From Deltaproteobacteria bacterium (lineage in GTDB: Bacteria > Desulfobacterota > Desulfomonilia > Desulfomonilales > Desulfomonilaceae), in contig VGSG01000036.1 in NCBI GenBank assembly GCA_016875095.1, forward strand, positions 1-37,611: a DNA stretch of 37,611 nt, given 5' to 3'. Each line of letters opens with the position of its first letter. Position 1 is the stretch's first letter. Below, one piece after another: positions 30,548 through 37,611 of this stretch. The notes under the pieces are model-generated. The model was not told the DNA's origin, did not search any database, and was given only the letters and a program-made list of their open reading frames with translations. The position numbers were made by a program, and so were the translations under genes.

Positions 30548-31087
30548 TTAGAGTATGATCTTTGCCGCGCGCTCTTTCTCGCTGTAGACGCAGCCGCAGT
30601 ATTTCTGGCGGTACAGTCCTGTCTTGCGGTATTCTTTCACGCCTACGTTCCAACCTGATCTCCAGTCCTGATAGAGGAAGGGGATGCCATGTTGTTCGGA
30701 AACCGCTTCACCAATCTCTTTGAGCAAATCGTGCTTTTGAAAGCGACTGTAGAGGAGAGTGGTGGAGAACGCGTCGAACCCCTTGGCTTCAGCCAGGCGA
30801 GCGGTCTTGTCCATTCGGATATGGAAGCAGACTCGGCACCGCTGCGCTTCTCGATACACCACTTCACGCAGCCACTCTTCCATGCCGTCGGGGCCGTCTT
30901 CTTCCAGCGCGGGAATTCGATGATCCCGGGTATAGATCCTGAATGCGTCAAGTCTGCGCAGGTATTCCGAATAGGGGTGAATATTGGGATTGAAGAAGAA
31001 CGCGGTGACCTCGATCCCTTGCGAGGTGAGTTCCGCGTACGGATGAACAAGACACGGAGCGCAACAGGTCTGGAGTAGAATTCTCAT
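30548..31087 (-). CDS. queH: epoxyqueuosine reductase QueH
   Basis: A 179-residue protein of the QueH (DUF208) family, which reduces epoxyqueuosine to queuosine in tRNA as the non-homologous alternative to QueG. Diagnostic cysteines are all visible: the adjacent pair C8-C9 with C12 (Q-T-C-C-A-P-C), C84 and C87 (R-C-R-V-C), and C164 and C166 (K-Y-C-G-C). In characterised QueH proteins such cysteines bind a [4Fe-4S] cluster plus a second metal. Other family segments seen are F-F-F-N-P-N-I-H-P-Y-S-E-Y and S-T-T-L-L-Y-S. Full length, cytoplasmic. GGAGGAG lies 11 nt before the ATG. It appears to be transcribed alone, diverging from the small + strand gene at 31178. Confidence 0.93.
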   Translation of the reverse strand: MRILLQTCCAPCLVHPYAELTSQGIEVTAFFFNPNIHPYSEYLRRLDAFRIYTRDHRIPALEEDGPDGMEEWLREVVYREAQRCRVCFHIRMDKTARLAEAKGFDAFSTTLLYSRFQKHDLLKEIGEAVSEQHGIPFLYQDWRSGWNVGVKEYRKTGLYRQKYCGCVYSEKERAAKIIL

Positions 31088-31177
31088 GAAAGGTATTGTC
31101 TCCTCCCGGGCCGCATGGTATGAAGTGTGCCGTCGAGAGCCCGAAACGCCTATTTTGCGCTAGCAGGTTGGCTTCTG

Positions 31178-31666
31178 ATGAAAAGATTCATCTGGTTGTT
31201 CGTGGTCCTTCTGGTTGTCTGCCCGTCCGCGCATAGCGCAGATTGGGCCGTCTTCCTCAATGCCTTTGGCGAAACGGCCACAGCCTACCTTAATGACGCA
31301 TTCCTGCTTATCGGAGCCACCGCGGACGCATTTGTGGCCGGTATCATCGATGAACAGACGGCCGTGGATCACGTAACAAACGTTCAGAAAAGAGTACAAA
31401 TCATCCGCGCGAAAATCAAGGCCGTGTCGGATGCTCGAATAGCAGAGGTGGACCGACAACTCCTTGCGATCCTTGACGGCGGTTACGCCTGCCTGGACCA
31501 TGAAGCCTGGGCGTTGGTTCAGTACGTGAAAGAGAAAAGCCCTGCCTCAGCCAAGCGTTTCGACGAGCAGCGGACAGCGTGTTTTGAACGGTTGAGAACG
31601 GTAGCCGATTTCTATGCCAAGCTGCCCACGTCCCCTCAGCTTCCTGAACCTCTCAGCACCCGCTGA
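31178..31666 (+). CDS. small secreted protein of unknown function
   Basis: A 162-residue protein starting with a clear Sec signal peptide: M-K-R-F-I-W-L-F-V-V-L-L-V-V-C-P, cleavage probably after A-H-S (residue ~20). The mature part is largely helical (D-A-F-L-L-I-G-A-T-A-D-A-F-V-A-G, then amphipathic charged helices) and carries two Cys (C-L-D-H-E and A-C-F-E-R-L) that could form a disulfide in the periplasm. No family is recognised. ATG 31178 is preferred over the upstream open frame because the signal peptide starts there. Its last 31 nt overlap tail-to-tail with the end of selB on the other strand. Confidence 0.7.
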   Translation: MKRFIWLFVVLLVVCPSAHSADWAVFLNAFGETATAYLNDAFLLIGATADAFVAGIIDEQTAVDHVTNVQKRVQIIRAKIKAVSDARIAEVDRQLLAILDGGYACLDHEAWALVQYVKEKSPASAKRFDEQRTACFERLRTVADFYAKLPTSPQLPEPLSTR

Positions 31667-33537
31667 TCGCCGACCCGTATGGTGAACCGCTCTCGATCCA
31701 AGTATTCAAGCAACGGAATATTGTATTTCCTGGATGACCCGGTCACCGCGGCGAACTGAGACGGGGTGAGTGCCCCTTCTTTGTTTATGAACTCCGCAAG
31801 CTTACGTTTCATCGCCTGAATGAATCCAGCCGAGAAGTAAATATCTTCTTTGACTTTGACGATTTTTCCTTCCTTGGCCAGGAGGTCCAACATTGCCTTC
31901 ACTTGCCGACTTCCCACGCCCGCGACTTCGGTCAGATCTTTCACTACGGGCGGCGCATTATCTCCCGTGACGATCAGGTTGAGGAGCTTCTCTTTGAGCC
32001 CTCTTTCTTCGTCTTTGAGCTGAACCTTGTGGTCGGGCGACCGGACGGTGTTGCCTTCGTCGACGATCGCTCCGCCGGCATTGAGCATCTCCAATACCTT
32101 TTTGAAGAGCTTGTCGCCGCCCCCTGCGGCGGATCGAAGATCTTGTTTAGGTATACCCTCTTTGAGCGGGTTTTGAGCGTGAAAAGCCTCAAGCCGCGAG
32201 AGTATCTTCCTGCGCATCAAGTCCACCAGGCCGCGGTGCACGTAACGATCGTCGCCGGGATCGAATCGAACCAGTTTCTGAGCGTTTCGTAAGTGCTCCA
32301 GCATTCGATCGAGGCCCTTCCCGGACATACCGGTGAGCCCCAGCAGTTCGCTCCTGGTGATTCCGTCCAGACCGGCGCCTCGCACCATGGTCTCAAGCAC
32401 TCCGGCGGAGTCTTCCCAGTCCAGCTCCATGAAGGCTTTGGCGGAGCGAGCCCGGAGCTTGGTTCCGCGAGGATTGAGGATTACTCCACCGCCCAGCGTC
32501 ACGGAAGGAGACAAAGCCCTAAGGACGAAACGATCGCCGCCCGCAGGCACGATGGGCGACACCGCGCGCACTTGCGCCACAATTTCTGAGCCCGGCTCTG
32601 CGATCTCCCGGTCGGCAAAGACTACTCGCGCCTCGGCTTCCGTGGTGTAGTGATGGAGGCGCGCCGGTTGCCGATTCCTGATGGGGATGGGTGAACGGGC
32701 AAGCACCTTTAGGCGCACATCCACGATGTACGTCGGGGTAAACTCCCCCGGGTGGGTGAGCACGTCTCCGCGGGCAAGGTCTGACGGCTCCAGTCCTCGA
32801 AGATTTACTGCGGCCCTTTCTCCGGGAAAGGCCTGCTCCTCCTGTTGGTTATGCGACTGAAGCGATCTGACCGAAGAACGCTTCCCACCGGGCAAGATCT
32901 CAATTTCATCGCCCACCTTGATCGTGCCTGAAATAAGAGTGCCGGTGACGATGGTTCCGTGCCCCTTCAGCGTAAAGACCCGGTCGATAGGGAGGCGTAG
33001 AAGGCCGTGCACAGGACGATCATCGGTTTGAAGGGCAAGGTCCGATAGGATTCTCCTCAGCTCGTCGAGTCCTTCACCGGTCCGCGCGGAGACGCGCGCC
33101 ATCGGCGCGCCTTCGAGGAACGTGCCTTTTACGAGATCCCGCGCGTCTTCTTCAGCCAGGAGGGCCAGCTCCTCGTCCACGAGGTCAAGCTTTGTGAGCA
33201 CGACCAGGCCCTTGCGAATCCCGAGCAGGCTCAGGATGTCCAGGTGCTCCACGGTCTGGGGCATGACGCCTTCGTCCAAGGCCACAACGAGCGCGGCCAG
33301 GTCCACGCCTCCCGAACCGGCCACCATCTGGCGCACGAACCGCTCGTGCCCGGGAACATCGATGATCCCAAGACGGACCTGATCTCCGATGTCGAGGAAC
33401 GCGAATCCCAGCTCAATACTGATACCGCGCTCCTTTTCCTCTTTGAGTCGGTCCGTCTCTATGCCGGTCAAGGCGCGGATCAGCTCGGTTTTCCCGTGAT
33501 CGATATGTCCAGCGGTTCCGAGAATAACTCGTTTCAT
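31636..33537 (-). CDS. selB: selenocysteine-specific translation elongation factor SelB
   Basis: A 633-residue translational GTPase that delivers selenocysteyl-tRNA to the ribosome at UGA codons with a SECIS hairpin. The GTPase domain has [11 protein letters not shown] (7-17), D-V-P-G-H-E (60-65) and T-K-L-D (115-118), followed by the EF-Tu-like beta domains and, over the last ~250 residues, the winged-helix repeats that bind SECIS RNA. This distinguishes it from EF-Tu and IF2. The start is taken at the ATG (33537) whose product begins [11 protein letters not shown], the usual SelB start; the frame is open to 33669 but that part is not SelB-like. No selA, selC, selD or evident selenoprotein is in the window. 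Its presence shows the organism uses selenocysteine. Confidence 0.94.
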   Translation of the reverse strand: MKRVILGTAGHIDHGKTELIRALTGIETDRLKEEKERGISIELGFAFLDIGDQVRLGIIDVPGHERFVRQMVAGSGGVDLAALVVALDEGVMPQTVEHLDILSLLGIRKGLVVLTKLDLVDEELALLAEEDARDLVKGTFLEGAPMARVSARTGEGLDELRRILSDLALQTDDRPVHGLLRLPIDRVFTLKGHGTIVTGTLISGTIKVGDEIEILPGGKRSSVRSLQSHNQQEEQAFPGERAAVNLRGLEPSDLARGDVLTHPGEFTPTYIVDVRLKVLARSPIPIRNRQPARLHHYTTEAEARVVFADREIAEPGSEIVAQVRAVSPIVPAGGDRFVLRALSPSVTLGGGVILNPRGTKLRARSAKAFMELDWEDSAGVLETMVRGAGLDGITRSELLGLTGMSGKGLDRMLEHLRNAQKLVRFDPGDDRYVHRGLVDLMRRKILSRLEAFHAQNPLKEGIPKQDLRSAAGGGDKLFKKVLEMLNAGGAIVDEGNTVRSPDHKVQLKDEERGLKEKLLNLIVTGDNAPPVVKDLTEVAGVGSRQVKAMLDLLAKEGKIVKVKEDIYFSAGFIQAMKRKLAEFINKEGALTPSQFAAVTGSSRKYNIPLLEYLDRERFTIRVGDQRVLRGSGS

Positions 33538-33643
33538 GAAGAGCGCCGATGCGTTTGTCGGAAATTGGCTGTGCGCCTTGTATGTCGGTGCAAATATCGG
33601 CCTTGGGCAAGAACCTGTGCCCGCGAGGGCTCGTGATGAGCGC

Positions 33644-34564
33644 TCAATCGGGCCAGATCTCGATATCACGCATCATAGGGAACGCGTAGGGTGTATCAGG
33701 GCCGTGCCACTTCTGGTAAATCTTCTTCAAGGCGCCGTCTGAAGCCATATCCTGAATAGTAAAATTGATCAGATCCCGCCAGGCCGAATCATTCTGAGGC
33801 AATGCCACCGCGATCCCTTCCACCGTCTCTGACGCCCGCAGCAATTCGAATCGGCCCGACTTGCGGGATACATATTCGAGCAGAACCATGCCCGAATCGA
33901 TCCACGCGGCAACCTTTTCTCGTCCAAGGGCCATAAAACACGACGGCCGATCCGGGTACGAGACCACATTCTTTTCCGCAGCCTCGTCCCCGGCCAGCTT
34001 GAGAATCCGCATCGCCTCTTTTTCCCCGATTGTGCCCTGGACCGCGGCGATCTTCTGGCCTTTTAACTCCGCCGGGTTCTTGACCTTTCCTTTCACCACC
34101 AGAATATGTGGCGCATCGAAGAAATAGGGCACCGAGAAGTCAAACGCGCTCTCCAGAGATCGGGTGTGTCGGACCCTGCAGAAGGCCGCGTCGATTTTGC
34201 CCTCGGAAAGGAGCGTTCCCCAATTGCGGTCACCAACCTTGATCATGTCGAGTTTTCGGCCGATGCGGCGGGCCATTTCCTCGGCCAGATCCACTTCGAA
34301 GCCGACCAGTTGCCCGTTGGGATCAAGAAAACCCTGAGGTATGCGGTTGTACGGAACACCGAATCTAACCGTCCCGGATTTGCCCACCCGATCAAACACA
34401 GGCCCGGCGAGAACCCCATCGCAACACAACAGGGCAACCGCCAAAACACCCAAACAGGCCCACGCCCGAAAACCGCTCCGAGAAAACCTCAGAGCCAAAT
34501 GAAAGTCCCGGGATCTGAACCAAAAAAGAAATGCCCTGTTGTGCGAAGTTCTTTGGGAAATCAT
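33644..34564 (-). CDS. family 3 extracellular solute-binding protein (amino-acid type)
   Basis: A ~306-residue periplasmic binding protein of the type that serves polar amino-acid ABC transporters. A long basic N-region is followed by a hydrophobic core (A-C-L-G-V-L-A-V-A-L-L-C-C) and likely cleavage at V-L-A/G. The mature part shows R-F-G-V-P-Y-N, G-F-E-V-D-L-A-E-E-M-A-R-R-I-G, W-G-T-L-L-S-E-G-K-I-D-A, F-D-F-S-V-P-Y-F and a final helix D-G-A-L-K-K-I-Y-Q-K-W, all standard for the family. ATG 34564 (AGGAAG 11 nt upstream) is preferred to the GTG at 34603. No permease or ATPase gene is adjacent, so it either works with components encoded elsewhere or with a sensor. The gene ends 106 nt upstream of selB. 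Confidence 0.85.
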   Translation of the reverse strand: MISQRTSHNRAFLFWFRSRDFHLALRFSRSGFRAWACLGVLAVALLCCDGVLAGPVFDRVGKSGTVRFGVPYNRIPQGFLDPNGQLVGFEVDLAEEMARRIGRKLDMIKVGDRNWGTLLSEGKIDAAFCRVRHTRSLESAFDFSVPYFFDAPHILVVKGKVKNPAELKGQKIAAVQGTIGEKEAMRILKLAGDEAAEKNVVSYPDRPSCFMALGREKVAAWIDSGMVLLEYVSRKSGRFELLRASETVEGIAVALPQNDSAWRDLINFTIQDMASDGALKKIYQKWHGPDTPYAFPMMRDIEIWPD

Positions 34565-34697
34565 CTGATATGCGAGCTTCCTACGATCGGGTGAGACTGT
34601 CACTTACCAAGCCCGAGAGGCATAACTACGTCACTCGGCTCTCGAAGGCAAGCTGAAAGCCCCGTCGGGTCGAGCCGCGCGAACCTCTGCGCAATCG

Positions 34698-35927
34698 CTA
34701 TTCCCCCGCGGGTGAGCCTGGTCGCGTCCCTGCCTCATACCGGACATCTTCCTTTCTCACCTCGATGATGCTTTCGTCGTCGATTTGCACTGAAACGGTC
34801 TCGGAAAGCGGGTTGTACTTCAGGACAACCCCTGCGCCCTTGGGAGTATTGACCCGCTTGCCCAGCTTTGGCATATCCTGTCGGAAATCCTCGTAGATGT
34901 CATGCTCATAAGCCAGGCAGCACATGAGCCGTCCGCAACACCCCGATATTTTGGTCGGATTGAGAGACAGGTTCTGATTCTTGGCCATCTTAACGGACAC
35001 CGGCCTGAATTCGGAGAGGAACCGCGCGCAACAGAGCTCCTGGCCGCAGCAGGCGATTCCGCCAAGCATCTTTGCCTCGTGTCGCACCCCGATCTGCCGC
35101 ATCTCGATGCGGACCGGGAATCGCGCTACAAGTTGCTTCACCAACTCGCGAAAATCAACTCGACCTTCTGCGGTAAAATAGAAAATAAACTTGCTGCCGT
35201 CGAAAAAGCATTCCACGGCGACCAACTTCATGGGCAAGCCCATAGCATCGATTCGTTCTAGGCAATACGCGCGGGCTTCGGCCTCTCGATGGACGCACCG
35301 GGCCTTCTGATCGAAATCCACCCTCCCGCCTTTCCTGAGAACCTTCCGCAACGATTCAACCTGAGATGCGTCCAGTTCTCGACGTGTCGGCGGAGTGGCC
35401 ACTATTCCGAGGCCCAGACCTTTCTCCGTCTTCACGACCACAGGCTCGCCCATTGACAGATCCAAGTCCGCCGCGTCGAAATTGTAGATCCTTCCGGCCC
35501 TTTCAAAACGGATGCCCACCACATTCACCGTCATCTTTGACGCCTCTGTGGGAGGCGCGGGCCGGGGAGCTGCTTGAGGGGAATCTCGCGGCGCCGTTTC
35601 AGGGGGCGGTTCTGCCAAAGGCGCCTCGAATACCCATTCTTCCGAAGCTGAAGTCTCTACCGAGGGCTCCGATATCTCTTCGGGCTCTGACTGTTCCGGC
35701 GTCGTCCCGCAGTGCGCCGGAGCTGAAGAACTGCCGCTCAGCGGTTTGCCCGAAGGATCTCCTCGCAAATCGGCGCTTTCGGCGCCTGCTTCCAGCGGCT
35801 GGGAATTCGCCGCGTCCTGGATCGCTCCAGTCTCGGACGAAGTTTCGTCGCTCGATCTATCTCTGTATTTGCCTCCGTACGATCGGGGAAGGTAGGGTGT
35901 ATCCCGTTTTTGCCGATTGTCTTCCAT
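34698..35927 (-). CDS. PSP1-domain (RicT/YaaT-like) protein with long acidic N-terminal extension
   Basis: A 409-residue protein. The first ~130 residues are low-complexity, rich in Ser, Pro, Glu and Ala, and probably disordered. The rest is a PSP1 domain of the YaaT/RicT type: N-V-V-G-I-R-F, F-Y-F-T-A-E-G-R-V-D-F-R-E-L-V-K, R-I-E-M-R-Q-I-G-V-R-H-E-A, and two Cys-rich stretches, G-I-A-C-C-G-Q-E-L-C-C and G-C-C-G-R-L-M-C-C-L. In Bacillus this protein binds iron-sulfur clusters as part of the Y-complex affecting RNA maturation and is encoded next to holB, as here. Its ATG overlaps the holB stop by one base (TAATG), so the two are translationally coupled. Confidence 0.9.
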   Translation of the reverse strand: MEDNRQKRDTPYLPRSYGGKYRDRSSDETSSETGAIQDAANSQPLEAGAESADLRGDPSGKPLSGSSSAPAHCGTTPEQSEPEEISEPSVETSASEEWVFEAPLAEPPPETAPRDSPQAAPRPAPPTEASKMTVNVVGIRFERAGRIYNFDAADLDLSMGEPVVVKTEKGLGLGIVATPPTRRELDASQVESLRKVLRKGGRVDFDQKARCVHREAEARAYCLERIDAMGLPMKLVAVECFFDGSKFIFYFTAEGRVDFRELVKQLVARFPVRIEMRQIGVRHEAKMLGGIACCGQELCCARFLSEFRPVSVKMAKNQNLSLNPTKISGCCGRLMCCLAYEHDIYEDFRQDMPKLGKRVNTPKGAGVVLKYNPLSETVSVQIDDESIIEVRKEDVRYEAGTRPGSPAGE

Positions 35928-36955
35928 TACCTGGTTCCTCTGCGGGCTTCCTGAACCGCGCCCATGCCGGGCCCGGCCAAGGCGCGGACCGCCTTGAGGA
36001 GCATCACGTCTACCACGAGATTGCGATTCACATTGATCTCGGATTCTATCAATTCTGAAGCTCGACTCAACTCTTCGTAAACAGCGAGTAACTCCTCATA
36101 GCCCTGATGTTGAGCCCCCAAAGATATTCTGTCAAGAGAATCCCTGTGGATGAAGTCGGACTCGTCGAGTTCCATCTTATGGAAGATCATATCCCTGATG
36201 ATCGTCGCTCCGATCTCAATGGCGTCCAAAGCGGCCTCACGGTCCGAGGAAATGCGGATAGCGCTTTCGAGAAGAGCGCGTATGCCCTCTTTCCCCGGTT
36301 GGAGGAGGAGATCCATCATCAAGTCCTTCAACTCAGCATAATTTCGGCCGTGAATTTCCAGAGCGCGACCGACGCTTCCGTTTCCGAGCGCGGCGAGTGA
36401 CTGGGCTTTCTCGGTCGGGATATTGAGCCGCTCAACGAGAAACTCAGCGAGCGGCTCAAGCGGCAAGGGCTGGAAGGAAATCCGTTGGCATCGCGACCGC
36501 ACGGTGGGCAGCAAGCGCGCAGGCTTGGCCGTAACCAGAATGAGCGCGCGATTCGAAGGCGGTTCCTCGAGGGTTTTCAAGAGGGCATTTTGAGCCTGGC
36601 GGTTCATCAGATGGGCGTCGTCAATGATGGCGACTCGGTATGCTCCTTCAATCGGGGCGTACTTGAAAAACCGATGCATCTCTCTGATCCGTTCGATACG
36701 GATCATGCCCCGCTCAGGCTCGTCCAATGTGACATCAGGGTGCTTTCCTTCGCCGATCCGTCGGCATACCGGACACGACCAATCTTCGTCTTCAGTCCGG
36801 TCAGGGCAATTGAGCATACATGCGAACCGCAGCGCGACCAGCTTCTTGCCCAGACCGTCCGGTCCGGCAAAGAGGTACGCGTGCGCGAGCCGTGCCTGTT
36901 CCACGGCTCTCTCAAGCCTTTTCAGCGCTTTTTCATGTCCTATGATGCGGCCCAT
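35927..36955 (-). CDS. holB: DNA polymerase III delta' subunit
   Basis: A 342-residue clamp-loader subunit. It starts I-I-G-H-E-K-A-L-K-R-L and has a P-loop-like F-A-G-P-D-G-L-G-K-K (29-38), where the usual Thr/Ser after Lys is Lys, in line with delta' subunits that do not hydrolyse ATP. It also has zinc-module cysteines (C50, C61, C64), I-I-D-D-A-H-L-M-N-R-Q-A-Q-N-A-L-L-K-T-L-E-E-P and the S-R-C motif in V-R-S-R-C-Q. Together with delta and tau it loads the beta sliding clamp. No good ribosome-binding site precedes the ATG. It lies 21 nt downstream of secF and overlaps the PSP1 gene, forming a secF-holB-PSP1 transcription unit. Confidence 0.93.
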   Translation of the reverse strand: MGRIIGHEKALKRLERAVEQARLAHAYLFAGPDGLGKKLVALRFACMLNCPDRTEDEDWSCPVCRRIGEGKHPDVTLDEPERGMIRIERIREMHRFFKYAPIEGAYRVAIIDDAHLMNRQAQNALLKTLEEPPSNRALILVTAKPARLLPTVRSRCQRISFQPLPLEPLAEFLVERLNIPTEKAQSLAALGNGSVGRALEIHGRNYAELKDLMMDLLLQPGKEGIRALLESAIRISSDREAALDAIEIGATIIRDMIFHKMELDESDFIHRDSLDRISLGAQHQGYEELLAVYEELSRASELIESEINVNRNLVVDVMLLKAVRALAGPGMGAVQEARRGTR

Positions 36956-36976
36956 CAGCGGGGAGGCAGTTAGAAT

Positions 36977-37611
36977 TTACACGCGTTTCACCGGGACCAA
37001 CCTATCCCAAGCCAGTATCAGAGGAGTAGCGACGAAGATCGACGAAAACATACCGAGAAGGATTCCCACAAAGAGCGCGAAAGCGAAGTCGGCCAGCACA
37101 TTCGTGCCCAAGAAAAAAAGCGCAACGACGACCAGGAGAGTGGCCAATCCGGTGAGAATAGTCCTGGAAAGCGTCTGATTGATGGAGGTATTGAGGATGT
37201 CCCCGAGAGATGTCTTTCGCATGAGTCCGAGATTCTCCCGGATCCTATCGCAAACGACCACAGTGTCGTTCACGTCGTAGCCGATCACCGTCAATATGGC
37301 TGCCAGAATAGTGAGGTTGAATTCCTTGTCGGTCCACACAAAGAGCCCATAGATGATGACGAGGTCGTGGATCAGACAGAGGATGGCCCCCAACGCCATA
37401 CTCACGCCGAAGCGCATGAACCCCACGTATATCAAGAGCATTCCCAGGGCCAGGACGGTAGCCCACACGGCCGCTTCGCGCAGATCCTTGCCGACTTTGG
37501 GACCCACCATCTCCACGTTGCGAATGTCAACGGCGCCTTTGCCCACCTTGTTCTCCAGAAGCTCCTTTACCTGGCTTGACAGCTTCTGCGTCCCCGCCTC
37601 AACAGCCTCGG
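36977..37611 (-). CDS. secF: protein translocase subunit SecF (5' end beyond the window)
   Basis: The 3' two-thirds or so of secF. The frame stays open from the stop to the right edge, so the start lies outside. The visible part has the C-terminal membrane domain with about five hydrophobic helices and the diagnostic motif I-G-Y-D-V-N-D-T-V-V-V-C-D-R-I-R-E-N-L, with further helices at T-G-L-A-T-L-L-V-V-V-A-L-F-F-L-G and the C-terminus. The sequence just inside the edge (K-L-S-S-Q-V-K-E-L-L-E) belongs to the first periplasmic domain. SecF with SecD uses the proton motive force to help pull exported proteins across the inner membrane; secD is expected just upstream, outside the window. Confidence 0.93.
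   Translation of the reverse strand, partial: EAVEAGTQKLSSQVKELLENKVGKGAVDIRNVEMVGPKVGKDLREAAVWATVLALGMLLIYVGFMRFGVSMALGAILCLIHDLVIIYGLFVWTDKEFNLTILAAILTVIGYDVNDTVVVCDRIRENLGLMRKTSLGDILNTSINQTLSRTILTGLATLLVVVALFFLGTNVLADFAFALFVGILLGMFSSIFVATPLILAWDRLVPVKRV

Noticed and set aside
35366-36058. + strand frame across the PSP1 and holB junction
   Set aside because: It crosses two well-supported genes in antisense and its composition is Pro/Arg/Ser-rich.

Overview
The window looks like chromosomal DNA from a GC-rich, strictly anaerobic Deltaproteobacterium (Desulfobacterota, perhaps a Syntrophobacter- or Desulfomonile-like lineage). This is inferred from the gene mix: an SCP2/SDR fusion-based acyl-CoA cluster, a cytoplasmic molybdopterin enzyme with a four-cluster ferredoxin, SelB, QueH, a PSP1-family protein next to holB, many PAS kinases and abundant small palindromic repeats. 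No 16S rRNA, tRNA or other RNA gene was recognised, so the lineage is not proven.

Region 1 (1-3200) is accessory and partly decayed. It holds a small membrane protein, two near-identical orphan HicB-type antitoxin genes, a VapBC-type toxin-antitoxin pair, REP-like palindromes, and two truncated copies of the 5' end of the tetR gene that follows. The 5'-tetR-remnant plus hicB block is present twice with identical internal spacing (190 nt), so it arose by tandem duplication.

Region 2 (3204-16131) is the centrepiece, an acyl-CoA catabolic cluster on the + strand. It runs from a TetR regulator to a hydratase-SDR-SCP2 fusion, an HMG-CoA-synthase-like/DUF35-SDR-SCP2 fusion, an SCP2-type thiolase, an acyl-CoA dehydrogenase and two acyl-CoA synthetases. 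Between thiolase and dehydrogenase sit a DUF559 nuclease-like gene bracketed by C-rich palindromes and a small unknown gene. Together these supply activation, dehydrogenation, hydration, dehydrogenation and thiolysis. The two large fusions share the same SDR-SCP2 tail but carry different catalytic heads. The condensing-enzyme head appears to lack the usual HMG-CoA synthase catalytic residues. The substrate is unknown.

Region 3 (16273-26751) is devoted to signalling: a pentapeptide-repeat protein, a PAS histidine-kinase-like protein without the phospho-accepting His, a PstS-like binding protein, a Ser/Thr kinase, a CHASE2 protein with a degenerate class III cyclase domain, and an apparently intact hybrid histidine kinase. 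The pentapeptide and CHASE2 proteins share an unnamed N-terminal helical module.

Region 4 (26786-37611) is mostly on the - strand: a ferredoxin and molybdopterin oxidoreductase pair, an apparently exported class I glutamine-amidotransferase-like protein, queH, a small secreted protein on the + strand, selB, an orphan family 3 solute-binding protein, a PSP1-domain protein overlapping holB, and the 3' part of secF running off the right edge.
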